Shown piece by piece: positions 1 through 8,788 of a stretch of 64,000 bases of DNA. Every line of letters begins with the position of its first letter. Within the stretch, counting starts at the first letter, position 1. The stretch lies in NCBI GenBank assembly GCA_038214135.1, contig JBBQSD010000010.1:1-64000 (forward strand), read 5' to 3'. The stretch is from JANLSE01 sp038214135. Lineage in GTDB: Bacteria; Chloroflexota; Chloroflexia; Chloroflexales; Roseiflexaceae. A program made the position numbers and the translations under genes. Below the pieces are notes generated by a model. That model did no database searches. It was given only the letters and a program-made list of their open reading frames with translations, and was not told the DNA's origin.

Positions 1-302
1 TGCGCGCCCTTCGCATGTTTTATACGGGTGTACCGTATGGTTCCGCTTTGGGGATGGGTTGGCTTGGCGTTGGGGTGGGGGGGGTTCGCGAACCGCCCAC
101 CATGGGCGCCATTGCCGGTCATGGAGGGCGGTTCACGAACCGCCCCTCCGGCCATGATTGGTCGTTGCACCAGCGCATGCAGAAGAATCCGTCACACCCG
201 GTTGATACATTCTTTTATTCTTGAGGCTCTGCCCCCGAACCCCCACAAAGTGACGATATGGTACAATCTCGTTTCAGATGATTGCTGCTGAGGGAGGCAT
301 TG
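1..302. repeat. Intergenic region with two GGCGGTTCGCGAACCGCC-type palindromes
   Basis: No gene is seen here. Two copies of the palindrome family that recurs through the window lie at about 80-99 and 125-148 (arms GGCGGTT/AACCGCC; the second centre reads CACG instead of CGCG). A TACAAT at 262-267 could be a -10 for the oxidoreductase downstream, but no good -35 lies 17 bases before it. An AGGGAGG Shine-Dalgarno sits at 291-297. Confidence 0.6.
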
Positions 303-2426
303 ATGACGGCTGAGAGTGTGACATTGGTGCGGGGTGCCTGCCCACACGATTGCCCCGATACCTGCGCGACAATAACAGAGGTTCGTGATGGGCGGGCGGT
401 TCGTTTCTATGCCGATGCCGATCATACACATACCCAGGGCTGGCTGTGCGCCAAGGTGCGCCCCTACCTGGAACGAGTGTATCATCCTGATCGGCTGACG
501 CACCCATTGCGGCGGGTTGGGCCGAAGGGTTCTGGGCAGTGGCAACAGATTTCCTGGGAAGCGGCAATTAACGAGATTGCATCGCGCTGGCAACAGATTA
601 TTGCCGAATACGGCCCGGCAGCGATCCTGCCCTATTCCTATAGTGGCACCCTTGGGCTGCTGCAGAATATGATCAGTGCATCGCGCCTGTGGAACCGTAT
701 AGGCGCCAGTGATCTGGAGCGCTCGATCTGTGGCGCTGCTGCCGAAATGGCCGTCGAAGCAACCCTGGGTGCGCGCTGGGCTCCCGATCCGCGTGATGTG
801 CTGCATAGTAAACTGGTGCTGATCTGGGGCCATAATCCGGCCAGCACCGGCCCACACTTTATGCCACTGCTGCGCGAGGCGCAGAAGAATGGTGCCTATG
901 TGGTTGTGATCGACCCACGCCGCACGCTGACGGCCCGCTCCGCCGATCAGCATATCCGCCCAAACCCAGCCAGCGATGGCGCTCTCGCCCTGGGCCTGAT
1001 GCACGTCATCTTCAGCGAAGGATTGCACGACCAAGCCTGGCTAGAAACTCATGCCCTTGGCTGGCGCGAATTGCGTGAGCGTAGCATGGCCTACCCGCCA
1101 GAACGTGTCGCGCAGATCACGGGCGTTCCAGCAGAAACGATTATTGAATTAGCGCGGCGCTTTGCGACAACCAAGCCAGCCATGTTGAAATTTGCCGATG
1201 GTGTGCAGCGCCATGGAAATGGCGGACAGACAGCGCGGGCGTTGTGTTGTTTGCCCGCCATTGTCGGGCAGATCGGCGTGCGCGGCGGCGGCTTGTTCTA
1301 TAGCACCAGCGGTTTTGTTCCCTGGGCCGCAACCGATGCCGCTACACACGCCAACGAATGCCCGCCACCGCCGCGCACAATCAATATGAACCGAATCGGC
1401 GCAGCATTAACTGGCGAAGTCAATGATCCGCCGATTCAATCACTATTCGTGTTCTGTGCCAATCCGGTTGGCTCATCGCCGAATGCGAGCCTGACGATCA
1501 AGGGGCTGCTGCGCGAGGATCTGTTCACGGTTGTGCATGAATTGTTCATGACCGATACCGCCGATTATGCTGATATTGTGCTGCCGGCCACCAGCCAGCT
1601 TGAGCATGTCGATGTCCACAAGGCCTATGGCCATCGCTCACTCCAGTATAACCATCCGGCCATCGCGCCATTGGCGGAATGCAAGAGTGATTGGGATGTC
1701 ATGCGCTTGCTGGCTGAGGCAATGGGCTATAGCGAGCCATGGCTGCACGAGAGCGCCGAAGATGCCATGCACTCTGTGATCGATGAAATGCGCGCCAAAT
1801 ACCCACAGTTTGCTGGAATTACCCTGGAACGCCTGCAACACGAGGGAACCGTTCCGCTGACATTTGATGCTGAACATGAAGTGCCATTTGCCGATGGTCA
1901 CTTCCCCACTCCATCCGGCAAAGTCGAACTGTTATGCGAGTCAATCATTAGCCAGGGCATCGATCCATTGCCCGATTATGTGGCCCCCACCGAATTCCGC
2001 CGCCACAAACAGCGACGAATGCAAGATGATGATTCAGAACTATCGGCTGATGAGATGAATGCACCAGCGCTGATTCTGATCAGTGGTGCATCCCACCATT
2101 ATGTCTCCTCCAGCTTTGCCAACCAGCCAAGCCTGATCGGCAAGGAGGGCCAGCCATTTATTGAGATCAACCCCCAAGATGCGGTAGCATGTGGAATTGT
2201 TCATGGCATGCAGGTGTTGATCGAAAACGAACGCGGCTCGTGCGAATTGCGGGCTGTCGTCACCGAGGATGTGCCGCCTGGCGTCGCAGTTGCGCCGAAA
2301 GGCCCATGGGCGCGGCTATCGCGGGGTAAACGTAATATCAACTGGACAACCCCGGATGCGCTGGCGGATATTGCCGGGCAGAGTACCTTCCACAGTAATC
2401 TGGTGCGGGTACGGCCGGTGGGGTAG
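303..2426 (+). CDS. Molybdopterin-dependent oxidoreductase (DMSO reductase superfamily)
   Basis: A 707-residue Mo/W-bis-MGD enzyme of the formate dehydrogenase/DMSO reductase superfamily; the substrate cannot be read from sequence. The N-terminus carries a [4Fe-4S] motif, Cys13-x3-Cys17-x3-Cys21-x27-Cys49. The catalytic domain follows, with a candidate metal-ligand region near Ser141/Cys143 (SICGAA), and the last ~120 residues are the MGD-binding cap (AVAPKGPWARLS). There is no Tat signal, so a cytoplasmic location is inferred. ATG 303 is chosen over an in-frame start at 282 because AGGGAGG lies 5 bases upstream of it. No electron-transfer subunit or cofactor chaperone gene is adjacent. The stop codon abuts a heptamer repeat. 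Confidence 0.88.
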   Translation: MTAESVTLVRGACPHDCPDTCATITEVRDGRAVRFYADADHTHTQGWLCAKVRPYLERVYHPDRLTHPLRRVGPKGSGQWQQISWEAAINEIASRWQQIIAEYGPAAILPYSYSGTLGLLQNMISASRLWNRIGASDLERSICGAAAEMAVEATLGARWAPDPRDVLHSKLVLIWGHNPASTGPHFMPLLREAQKNGAYVVVIDPRRTLTARSADQHIRPNPASDGALALGLMHVIFSEGLHDQAWLETHALGWRELRERSMAYPPERVAQITGVPAETIIELARRFATTKPAMLKFADGVQRHGNGGQTARALCCLPAIVGQIGVRGGGLFYSTSGFVPWAATDAATHANECPPPPRTINMNRIGAALTGEVNDPPIQSLFVFCANPVGSSPNASLTIKGLLREDLFTVVHELFMTDTADYADIVLPATSQLEHVDVHKAYGHRSLQYNHPAIAPLAECKSDWDVMRLLAEAMGYSEPWLHESAEDAMHSVIDEMRAKYPQFAGITLERLQHEGTVPLTFDAEHEVPFADGHFPTPSGKVELLCESIISQGIDPLPDYVAPTEFRRHKQRRMQDDDSELSADEMNAPALILISGASHHYVSSSFANQPSLIGKEGQPFIEINPQDAVACGIVHGMQVLIENERGSCELRAVVTEDVPPGVAVAPKGPWARLSRGKRNINWTTPDALADIAGQSTFHSNLVRVRPVG

Positions 2427-2951
2427 GAGTCAGAAGTCAGGAGTCAGAAGTCAGAATACTCTGCCGAGAATCAAGAACCAAGAACGAAGTAATCGTGTAG
2501 ACTGCGGATCCATGTGTCCGCCCGGATAAGCGCTACCAACAGCACGGGCGACCGGGTGGTTGCCCATCGCATTCCAATACGGCGTTCGTGGCGGGCGAAC
2601 ACGCGCCGCATGCTAGGCAACGGTGGTGGTTGCAAGCGGGTGGCTTGGTATCGCCCCTACGGCTCGTTGGGTTCGATGCTGATCACGATGCCACAGTGGT
2701 TGCTATTCGCAGCCGTGGCATGATCCACCATCGTTGGCGAGCCATCCACACACATTCGGGATCCAGGGGCGAAGCCCTTGGCCGGGGGTGGCCCAAAGGG
2801 CACCCCGGGCGGCGGCCCGCCCCGACCGCCTGCCGCGCGCAGCGGCATCCGCACTAGAATGGAACGAACGGTTCCCTGGTGTCTGCCGCACACAGCGGCA
2901 AGAACGTCTGCCGCGCACAGCGGCCTGAAATCTGATAGCTGAAAACAATTA
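2427..2951. repeat. Repeat-rich intergenic region
   Basis: No convincing gene lies here. The left edge is an AGGAGTC-type heptamer array (2425-2459, ending GAATAC) that begins in the preceding stop codon, followed by an AAGAACC-type heptamer stretch near 2469-2487. A GC-rich block with GGGGCGAAGCCC-like and GCGGC hairpins occupies about 2759-2920 and resembles sequence near 4106, 39111 and 62177. Remnants of the AGCTGAA heptamer lie just before the next ATG (2931-2948). Confidence 0.6.
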
Positions 2952-3896
2952 ATGAATCTCGGTATCGCCATCGTCTCATTCAACACCCGCGACCTATTGC
3001 GGGAATGTCTCGCGTCGCTGCGCGATGTCACGCTACCGCTGCGCGTCGTGGTCGTTGATCATGCATCGCGCGATGGCAGTGCTGCAATGGTTCGCTCCGA
3101 ATTCCCGCATGTCGAGTTGCTGGCCCGCAGCGATAACCCTGGCTTTGCGGGCGGAACAAATAGTGCGCTGCGCCGCCTGGGGTTTTGTGCAGAAGCAGTC
3201 GATGGCCCGGCATGTGATCTGGCCTTATTGCTCAACCCGGATACCGTGGTGTACCCTGGGGCGATTGAAACACTGAACGAGTTTCTGTGCAAACATCCAC
3301 GGGTTGGCATGGTCGGCCCACGATTGCTGAACCCGGATGGAACCATCCAACCGGCGGCATTTCGCTTCCCAACGCTCTCGATGACAGCCCTTGATCTGTT
3401 TCCGCCTGGTGAAGCTTTGCCAGGGCGATTGTATAACTCATGGTGGCATGGCCGCTATCCACAGGAGCATGGCGATCAACCATTTCCAATCGATCACCCA
3501 TTAGGAGCCTGCATTCTGGTTCGCCGCGCCGTGATTGAACAGATCGGGCTGCTGGACGAAGGCTATTTCATGTATGCCGAAGAGGTCGATTGGTGCCTGC
3601 GCGCCCAACGGGCCGGCTGGGCGATCTGGCAGATTCCCCAGGCACACGTAACCCACGTTGGCGGCGCGGCGACCAGCCAGTTCCGCGCACGCATGCAGGT
3701 TGCGCTGTACGCCAGCCGCTTGCGGTTCTTTGAGCGCCATTATGGCCGATCGCGCACAATGGCCCATCGGCTGATTATACGCGCCGGTATGCTGCGCGGT
3801 GCGCTTCTGGCCCTGCGCGATTTTAGGAAAAAACGGATCGGGCGCGATGAACTGCGCGATCGCTGGCTGGCGAGTACGTTGATTATGAAATTGTAG
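2952..3896 (+). CDS. Family 2 glycosyltransferase (rhamnosyltransferase-like)
   Basis: A 314-residue GT-A fold transferase, probably adding a sugar from a nucleotide donor to a cell-surface polysaccharide. Motifs are typical of the WcaA/rhamnosyltransferase branch: VSFNTRDLL at the N-terminus, VVVDHASRDG, NPGFAGGTN, the donor-binding NPDT at about residue 97, and the acceptor-side MYAEEVDWCLRAQRAGW at about 208-224. There is no membrane segment. No Shine-Dalgarno is visible before ATG 2952; the upstream bases are repeat-derived. The stop TAG is the first three bases of an AGCTTTCAGC repeat. It is the first of three GT2 genes in 4 kb, suggesting a surface-glycan locus. Confidence 0.9.
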   Translation: MNLGIAIVSFNTRDLLRECLASLRDVTLPLRVVVVDHASRDGSAAMVRSEFPHVELLARSDNPGFAGGTNSALRRLGFCAEAVDGPACDLALLLNPDTVVYPGAIETLNEFLCKHPRVGMVGPRLLNPDGTIQPAAFRFPTLSMTALDLFPPGEALPGRLYNSWWHGRYPQEHGDQPFPIDHPLGACILVRRAVIEQIGLLDEGYFMYAEEVDWCLRAQRAGWAIWQIPQAHVTHVGGAATSQFRARMQVALYASRLRFFERHYGRSRTMAHRLIIRAGMLRGALLALRDFRKKRIGRDELRDRWLASTLIMKL

Positions 3897-4235
3897 CTCT
3901 CAGCTTTCAGCAATCAGCTTTCAGGGGCGCCAGAAGTAACCACCAACGCACGTTGATTACAGCCGAGGCATAACCAACGGGCATTTACGGGCCACCAACA
4001 TTCTTTAAACCAAGAACAAAGGGCTGTGAATCAGCAACCAAATATATGTTGATCGCAGCCGAGGCATAACCAACGAGCTTTGGCATGCCACTCAGGTATA
4101 TTTGGGGTTCGGGGCAAGGCCCCGACCGTGGGTCGTGGCCGGGGTACCCTTTGGGTCTGGCACCCCCGGACGGAACCGCCCTGACCGCGGGCACGGAGCG
4201 CGTAGCCCTGAAAGGAAATATCCAACATCTTCAAT
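3897..4235. repeat. Repeat block between glycosyltransferase genes
   Basis: No gene is seen. It contains an AGCTTTCAGC heptamer array (3894-3924), two copies of a GCAGCCGAGGCATAACCAAC element (about 3960-3992 and 4058-4092) and a GC-rich hairpin block (4106-4213) with GGGGCAAGGCCCC and GTACCC/GGGT segments. The first 30 bases of that block match 39111-39141 almost exactly. Confidence 0.7.
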
Positions 4236-5090
4236 ATGCAAACAAATAAGCAAACGCAGTACTCCCTATCTATCGCAATCATCGCCCGTGATGAGCAGCG
4301 CCATATTGCGGGCGCACTCGATAGTGTGGCTGGGTTGGCCGCTCAGGTTGTGGTTGTGCTTGATGATCGCACCCGCGATGCGACAGAATCGATCTGTGTG
4401 GATCATGGCGCTATCGTCCATCGGGAAGTGTGGCGTGGCTTTGGCGCTCAACGCAACCGCGCCCTCGAACTATGCCAGGGCGAATGGGTGCTGTTCCTCG
4501 ATGCCGATGAGCGCGTGACGCCTGAACTGGCCGATCAGATTCGGGCAGTGGTTCATGCGCCAGAGCATAGCCCTGTTTCAGGATACTGGATTCCACGGCA
4601 TAATCTGTTCTTTGGCCGAGCAGTGCGCGGTGGCGGCTGGTATCCCGATCATCAGTTGCGCTTGCTACGGCGCAGATCGGCCCATTACGATCAGAACCGG
4701 CTTGTGCATGAATATGCCCAGATCGATGGACAGGTTGCCTATTTGGATGGCCATTTTCTGCACTTGAATATCGAGCAGTTCGATGAATTATGGCGCAAAC
4801 AACGATCCTATGCCATGCAGGAGGCGCAAACCCTGTATCTGGAAGGGCGTCGGGCACGCTGGCGTAATTTCATTGGCGCTCCGCTCCGCGAATTTGTGCG
4901 GCGCTTCGTGCAATTGGGCGGCTGGCGCGATGGCGCACTGGGCGTATTGTTGTGTGGGACTCTCGCATTTTTTGAAGCAGTGAAATTTGTGCATCTGAGG
5001 GGGCTGGAGGAGTTAGCTCTCAGCTCTCAGCCGTCAGCCGTCAGCAACCAAGAGCCAGAATCTCGTAGCAAATCAACGGATGGCTTATGA
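4236..5090 (+). CDS. Family 2 glycosyltransferase, WaaE-like, with repeat-encoded tail
   Basis: A 284-residue GT2 enzyme of the WaaE/KdtX type. Landmarks are IIARDEQRHI near residue 12, LDDRTRDAT, GFGAQRNRALE and the DxD-containing FLDADERVTPE near residues 87-97. A moderately hydrophobic stretch (GVLLCGTLAFFEAVKFV) near 232-250 may lie on the membrane. Residues from about 259 to the end (ALSSQPSAVS and following) are encoded by an AGCTCTCAGC heptamer array at 5012-5047, so the native C-terminus has probably been replaced or lengthened. No clear Shine-Dalgarno precedes ATG 4236. It likely works with the two neighbouring GT2 enzymes. Confidence 0.88.
   Translation: MQTNKQTQYSLSIAIIARDEQRHIAGALDSVAGLAAQVVVVLDDRTRDATESICVDHGAIVHREVWRGFGAQRNRALELCQGEWVLFLDADERVTPELADQIRAVVHAPEHSPVSGYWIPRHNLFFGRAVRGGGWYPDHQLRLLRRRSAHYDQNRLVHEYAQIDGQVAYLDGHFLHLNIEQFDELWRKQRSYAMQEAQTLYLEGRRARWRNFIGAPLREFVRRFVQLGGWRDGALGVLLCGTLAFFEAVKFVHLRGLEELALSSQPSAVSNQEPESRSKSTDGL
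5012..5047 (+). repeat. AGCTGAA-family heptamer array inside the glycosyltransferase 3' end
   Basis: Tandem 7-base units (AGCTCTC, AGCCGTC, AGCCGTC variants) run through the last codons of the gene at 4236-5090. They encode the Ser/Gln-rich tail without a stop until 5090. Confidence 0.8.
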
Positions 5091-5130
5091 ACAGCAAGCA
5101 AATCGCTTTGTTGTACTATAGAGCTACACA

Positions 5131-5164
5131 GAACTGAAAGCTGAAAGCTGAAAGCTGAGAGCTA
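5131..5164 (+). repeat. AGCTGAA heptamer array
   Basis: About four near-perfect 7-base units (CTGAAAG) ending in AGAGCTAG, in the 98-base gap between two glycosyltransferase genes. This is one of the cleanest copies of the family. Confidence 0.85.
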
Positions 5165-5188
5165 GACACATTCCATGGAACAATCATC

Positions 5189-6163
5189 ATGCCCATGCTG
5201 ACAATTATTATCGTTTCGTGGAATGTGCGCGATCTGTTGCAGCGCTGCATTGCCTCATTGCATGCCTCGTTGGCTGGCAGCGCGATCAGCTATGAAATTG
5301 TGGTTGTCGATAATGCCTCACACGATGGTACGTCTGCACTGCTTCGCACCACACATCCCGAGGTGCGCCTGATTGAGTCGGGCGCTAATCTGGGCTTTGC
5401 TGGTGGCAATAACCTGGGGCTGCGGGCAGTGCTTGCCCAACCAAACCCACCTGAATATGTTTTTGTGCTGAATCCCGATACCGAGGTGCTGGCCGATAGT
5501 GTTGCCCATTTGGTTGGTTGGATGCAGCGCCACCCCGATGCTGCCGTGGCCGGGCCACTGTTGCGCTATGCCGATGGCAGCATTCAATCATCGCGGCGGC
5601 GCTTCCCAAGTATGGGCGTGTATCTGTTTGAGAGTACCCCACTTGAGTGGCGCTGGCCACACAATCCCTGGGTGCAGCGCTACCGCATGGCCGACACAGC
5701 CGATGATCGGCAGCAGAATGTCGATTGGCTTGTCGGGGCGGCGCTGCTCATCAGGCGTAGCGCAATCGAGCAAGTTGGCCTGTTCGATGCCAGGTTCAGC
5801 CTGTATTCGGAAGAACTAGAATGGCAGCGCCGCCTGCACTGTGCTGGCCGAATTGTGTTTGTGCCAACTGCCGAGATCATCCATTATGAGGGTCAGAGTA
5901 GCGCCCAGATACCTACCAGACGCCTCATCCTGTTTCATACCAACCGACTACGCTATATACACATGACCAATGGTGCAATGGCGGCACAGATCATCAAATG
6001 GTTCATAATGGCTGCCTATGGCATCGAATTACTGCTTGAAGGGGCCAAATGGCTGATCGGCCAGAAACGCGAACTGCGCGCACAACGGGTGCAGAGCTAC
6101 ACTGCATTCCTGCGGGCACTCAGCGGGGTGACACGATGGCACGGTGATGGGATGATAGGGTGA
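5189..6163 (+). CDS. Family 2 glycosyltransferase (rhamnosyltransferase-like)
   Basis: A 324-residue GT2 paralogue of the gene at 2952, with VSWNVRDLLQRC, VVVDNASHDGTSALL, NLGFAGGNN, LNPDTEV (about residue 97) and an ELEWQRRLHCAGR acceptor motif. A short hydrophobic segment (IIKWFIMAAYGIELLL) near residue 270 suggests membrane contact. ATG 5195 is an alternative start two codons in; both have only a weak GGAA upstream. The last ~12 residues (VTRWHGD and following) and the stop TGA are encoded by an octamer repeat (GTGAC-type). The same peptide is produced by the same repeat inside CarB. Confidence 0.88.
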   Translation: MPMLTIIIVSWNVRDLLQRCIASLHASLAGSAISYEIVVVDNASHDGTSALLRTTHPEVRLIESGANLGFAGGNNLGLRAVLAQPNPPEYVFVLNPDTEVLADSVAHLVGWMQRHPDAAVAGPLLRYADGSIQSSRRRFPSMGVYLFESTPLEWRWPHNPWVQRYRMADTADDRQQNVDWLVGAALLIRRSAIEQVGLFDARFSLYSEELEWQRRLHCAGRIVFVPTAEIIHYEGQSSAQIPTRRLILFHTNRLRYIHMTNGAMAAQIIKWFIMAAYGIELLLEGAKWLIGQKRELRAQRVQSYTAFLRALSGVTRWHGDGMIG

Positions 6164-6384
6164 CCAGGTGACAAGATGTTCGCCCATTCACAGCCGAGGC
6201 ATGACCAACGAGCGTTGATGGGCCACTAACATCCATTACAGGCCGGGTACCCTTTGGGTGCCATCGCGCCTGGCCAATTACTCGAAGCTCTAGCAAAGGC
6301 CAAAAACCAAGTGAGCATAAGCCAGGAACGCACGCTGATGCCACAATCATTCTGACTCCTGACTCCTGGCTTCTGAATACTGCG
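6122..6384. repeat. Octamer array plus mixed intergenic repeats
   Basis: 6122-6176 is a degenerate GTGAC octamer array overlapping the end of the upstream gene. It is followed by a GCAGCCGAGGCATGACC element (6188-6232), a GGTACCCTTTGGGT fragment shared with 4138-4160, and an AGGAGTC-type element on the other strand (6349-6380) bounded by ATTC/GAATAC ends. Confidence 0.7.
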
Positions 6385-7185
6385 CTAGTACATCAACATA
6401 CCACCAGTAACATTCAGCGCCTGGCCGGTCATGTACCCTGAATCTGGGCCTGCCAGAAATGATACGACCCTGGCGACATCATCTGGGCTGCCTGGACGCC
6501 CCATCGGAATACGCCCTGTCCGCTCGGCCCGAACCTGTACCGGTTCACGGCCCATCAGCCGCCCAAATTCGCTATCAACCAGATCCTGCATTGGCGTCTC
6601 AATCACGCCAGGGCAAACGGCATTGACCCGCACGCCGCTGCTGGCTCCAATATGTGCGAAGGTCTTGGTCATCGCAATCACGGCCGCTTTACTAACGTTA
6701 TACACCGGGTGATAGATCGTACTGGCGGCCTTGCCAGCCATCGATGCGATATTGACGATCCGCCCGCTGCGTTGGGCCATGAAGTGTTGCATTGCATGCT
6801 GGCACAAAAAGTAGACGGCCTTTGCATTCACGCTCATCATGATATCCCAGTGATCTTCGGTTACATCCAATGGTGCAGAGGCACGCTGAATACCAGCATT
6901 ATTGACAAGCACATCCAGCCGCCCGAACTCAGCCAATGTGGTTGCAAACAGTTGCTCGCGAGCGCTCGCCTTGGCGACATCGCTGGCAATGGCTAAGGCT
7001 CTTCGGCCAGTGGCCCGGATCTGTGCCGCCACAGCTTCGGCTGGTTCCGGCTTCAGATCAGCAATAATAATATCCATACCATCACTGGCTAAGCGCAGCG
7101 CAATCGCACGGCCAATCCCCTGCCCTGCACCAGTCACAATCGCAACCTGGCCATGAACCGGCATTTCGTGGGGTGATTCCGACAT
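6385..7185 (-). CDS. Short-chain dehydrogenase/reductase (SDR)
   Basis: A 266-residue classical SDR, an NAD(P)-dependent alcohol/ketone oxidoreductase. Evidence: TGAGQGIG nucleotide-binding loop (about residues 18-25), NNAG, the catalytic Ser in NIASMAG, the YNVSK Tyr-Lys pair, and the PG-x-IETPM segment after it. The C-terminus GQALNVTGGMLMY fits the 3-ketoacyl-reductase/sugar-dehydrogenase subgroup. The open frame extends 181 codons further upstream, but the Met at 7185 is right: it starts the family's N-terminus, has GGAG about 8 bases upstream, and lies just after the sugar kinase stop. It is probably co-transcribed with that kinase (16-base gap), suggesting sugar or polyol catabolism. 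Confidence 0.9.
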   Translation of the reverse strand: MSESPHEMPVHGQVAIVTGAGQGIGRAIALRLASDGMDIIIADLKPEPAEAVAAQIRATGRRALAIASDVAKASAREQLFATTLAEFGRLDVLVNNAGIQRASAPLDVTEDHWDIMMSVNAKAVYFLCQHAMQHFMAQRSGRIVNIASMAGKAASTIYHPVYNVSKAAVIAMTKTFAHIGASSGVRVNAVCPGVIETPMQDLVDSEFGRLMGREPVQVRAERTGRIPMGRPGSPDDVARVVSFLAGPDSGYMTGQALNVTGGMLMY

Positions 7186-7201
7186 ATGAGAACTCCATAA
7201 T

Positions 7202-8122
7202 TCAGTATTCAAGCGCTTCGGCAAATGTCGGTTGGGCCGCCGTTCCGCCAGCTGCACGGGTTGAGAGCGAACCGCACACAACTCCCAGCCGCAAACAGCG
7301 TTCCAGATCCCAGCCATGCAAACTTCCGCAGATGAACCCGGCATCGAAACTATCGCCAGCGCCAACCGCATCAACAACCATAACAGGCAATGGTGCCGCC
7401 TTGGCGCGTTCGGAACCACGGGCCGCGAGTGCGCCAGCGCCGCCCTGTTTGACGGCAATGGTTGAGACTCGCGTCGCCAGCTGTTCGATGGCCTGATCGC
7501 TATCCACCGTTTGGCCAGCCAGTGCGCCCGCAATCGCACACGCCTCGGCATCATTTGGTAACAGAATATCGGTTTCGGCCAATAACTGTTCGAGGCCCGA
7601 CCATCGTTCAGTTGGGTCCCAATTCGTGTCGAGTGAGGTGCTGGCACCACGTTTGCGTGCAGCAGCGAATATACCAGGCAACCCGGCATGCAGGCCATTC
7701 TGAAGCCAATAGGCACCAACATGCACATGCCGTGTATTCGCCAGCAGAACCGGATCGATCAGCTCTGGCGTCAGCGCCGCAATTGTGCCAAGAAACGTGA
7801 ACATCGCCCGATCATCTGGCCGTTGCAGAATAATTGTCATGCCCGTTCGTAGCGCTGGATCAACTACCAGCGCAGCACAATCGACACCAGCGGTGGCCAG
7901 GGTAGTGCGGCAATAGTGCCCAAGCAGATCATCACCGACAACGCCGACAAAGGCCACGCTGAGGCCCAGGCGGGCTGCGCCACACGCAAATATGGCCGAT
8001 GAGCCACCCAGGGTGATCGTCGCATCATCGATCAGCTTTTCGGCCTGTGCCCAGGCAGGTTGCAGATCGCCCTGCAGGATCAGATCCGCATTCAACTCAC
8101 CAAGAACGAGGATGTCGAACAT
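7202..8122 (-). CDS. PfkB-family carbohydrate kinase
   Basis: A 306-residue ribokinase-fold kinase that phosphorylates a sugar or nucleoside with ATP; the exact substrate is not determinable. It shows the N-terminal GELNADLIL, the first PfkB signature GGSSAIFACGAARLG (about residues 39-53), GVVGDD, and the second signature with catalytic Asp in DAVGAGDSFDAGF (about 260-272). It is the first gene of a two-gene minus-strand unit with the SDR. An AAGG lies ~10 bases before the ATG, and a TATAAT with a possible operator sits upstream. Confidence 0.88.
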   Translation of the reverse strand: MFDILVLGELNADLILQGDLQPAWAQAEKLIDDATITLGGSSAIFACGAARLGLSVAFVGVVGDDLLGHYCRTTLATAGVDCAALVVDPALRTGMTIILQRPDDRAMFTFLGTIAALTPELIDPVLLANTRHVHVGAYWLQNGLHAGLPGIFAAARKRGASTSLDTNWDPTERWSGLEQLLAETDILLPNDAEACAIAGALAGQTVDSDQAIEQLATRVSTIAVKQGGAGALAARGSERAKAAPLPVMVVDAVGAGDSFDAGFICGSLHGWDLERCLRLGVVCGSLSTRAAGGTAAQPTFAEALEY

Positions 8123-8155
8123 CGTACAAGCGCCTTCTGCATGATGGATGCGCTG

Positions 8156-8161
8156 ATTATA
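8156..8161 (-). promoter_or_regulatory. -10-like TATAAT for the sugar kinase
   Basis: Perfect TATAAT on the minus strand 34 bases before the kinase ATG. The -35 region is poor, so it may depend on an activator. Confidence 0.4.
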
Positions 8162-8196
8162 TACTGCTCACGGGTAACGTCTGGCCATGCGAAATC

Positions 8197-8217
8197 ACGC
8201 ATGTATATCATGTGCGT
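8197..8217. promoter_or_regulatory. Candidate operator upstream of the sugar kinase
   Basis: Inverted repeat ACGCA...TGCGT with an internal CATG...CATG pair, centred about 48 bases upstream of the TATAAT. Its symmetry and position suggest a dimeric regulator site; no regulator gene is adjacent. Confidence 0.3.
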
Positions 8218-8443
8218 AATCTGCGGATACTGTCCAATTCTCAGCCGCAATGATTATAGCATCGATAGCTTGCGATAGCGGCCTGCTGAATGCGAAATCT
8301 GTGCATGCATACACGCCTATGGCCCATTTGCGAACTAGCTCTGCTGTACTATTGCGCTCGGCGGACGAAGGACATATACTGAAGGCTGGATGATAGAGAA
8401 TCACCTGCCTTCTGCGTGCCCGTGACCGAATCGAGGAGCCGCT

Positions 8444-8788
8444 ATGGATGTTCGGATCGATGAAAAGGGCAAATTCTTCACACCACGCGTCGCAAAAGAT
8501 GCATTGCAAGCGTTGGTACGAACCGCTGATCAACACATTATTGGCTACCTGTATCTACGCCCGGACAAACGCCTGAAAGACGAAATCAACGAGGATACGT
8601 CGCGCTTTTTGCCAATTACCGATGCGCGTGTCTATCATGCAGCCACAGATGATTTTATCTACCATGCCAGCTTCATCCTGGTCTCCTATGAGCATATTGT
8701 CTCGATCACTCCGGTTGAGTCGATCAGCGAATCACGGCCAGCTCCCTGGATGATTGTTGATGAGGATGAAGGTGAGGCTGATTCATGA
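8444..8788 (+). CDS. Conserved hypothetical protein preceding AAA+ ATPase
   Basis: A 114-residue acidic, mostly beta-type soluble protein with no membrane segment and no motif I can name. The middle (GYLYLRPDKRLKDEINEDT) is charged, and the C-terminus is very acidic (VDEDEGEADS). Its stop overlaps the next ATG by four bases (ATGA), so it is translationally coupled to the ATPase and probably acts with it. A strong GAGGAG lies 7-8 bases before the start. I recall such proteins upstream of pilus/secretion-type ATPases, but its function is unknown. Confidence 0.8.
   Translation: MDVRIDEKGKFFTPRVAKDALQALVRTADQHIIGYLYLRPDKRLKDEINEDTSRFLPITDARVYHAATDDFIYHASFILVSYEHIVSITPVESISESRPAPWMIVDEDEGEADS

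Larger units (their letters stand above)
8123..8443. other. Divergent promoter region (kinase / ATPase operon)
   Basis: 321 bases between two divergent units and largely free of the repeat families that fill other gaps. It holds a minus-strand -10-like TATAAT (8156-8161), an imperfect inverted repeat at 8197-8217, and, for the plus-strand operon, a GAGGAG Shine-Dalgarno at about 8431-8436. No plus-strand promoter is obvious. Confidence 0.5.

Noticed and set aside
6385..7728. A 447-residue version of the SDR protein
   Set aside because: The first 181 codons overlap the sugar kinase gene on the same strand in another frame and lack any SDR feature.
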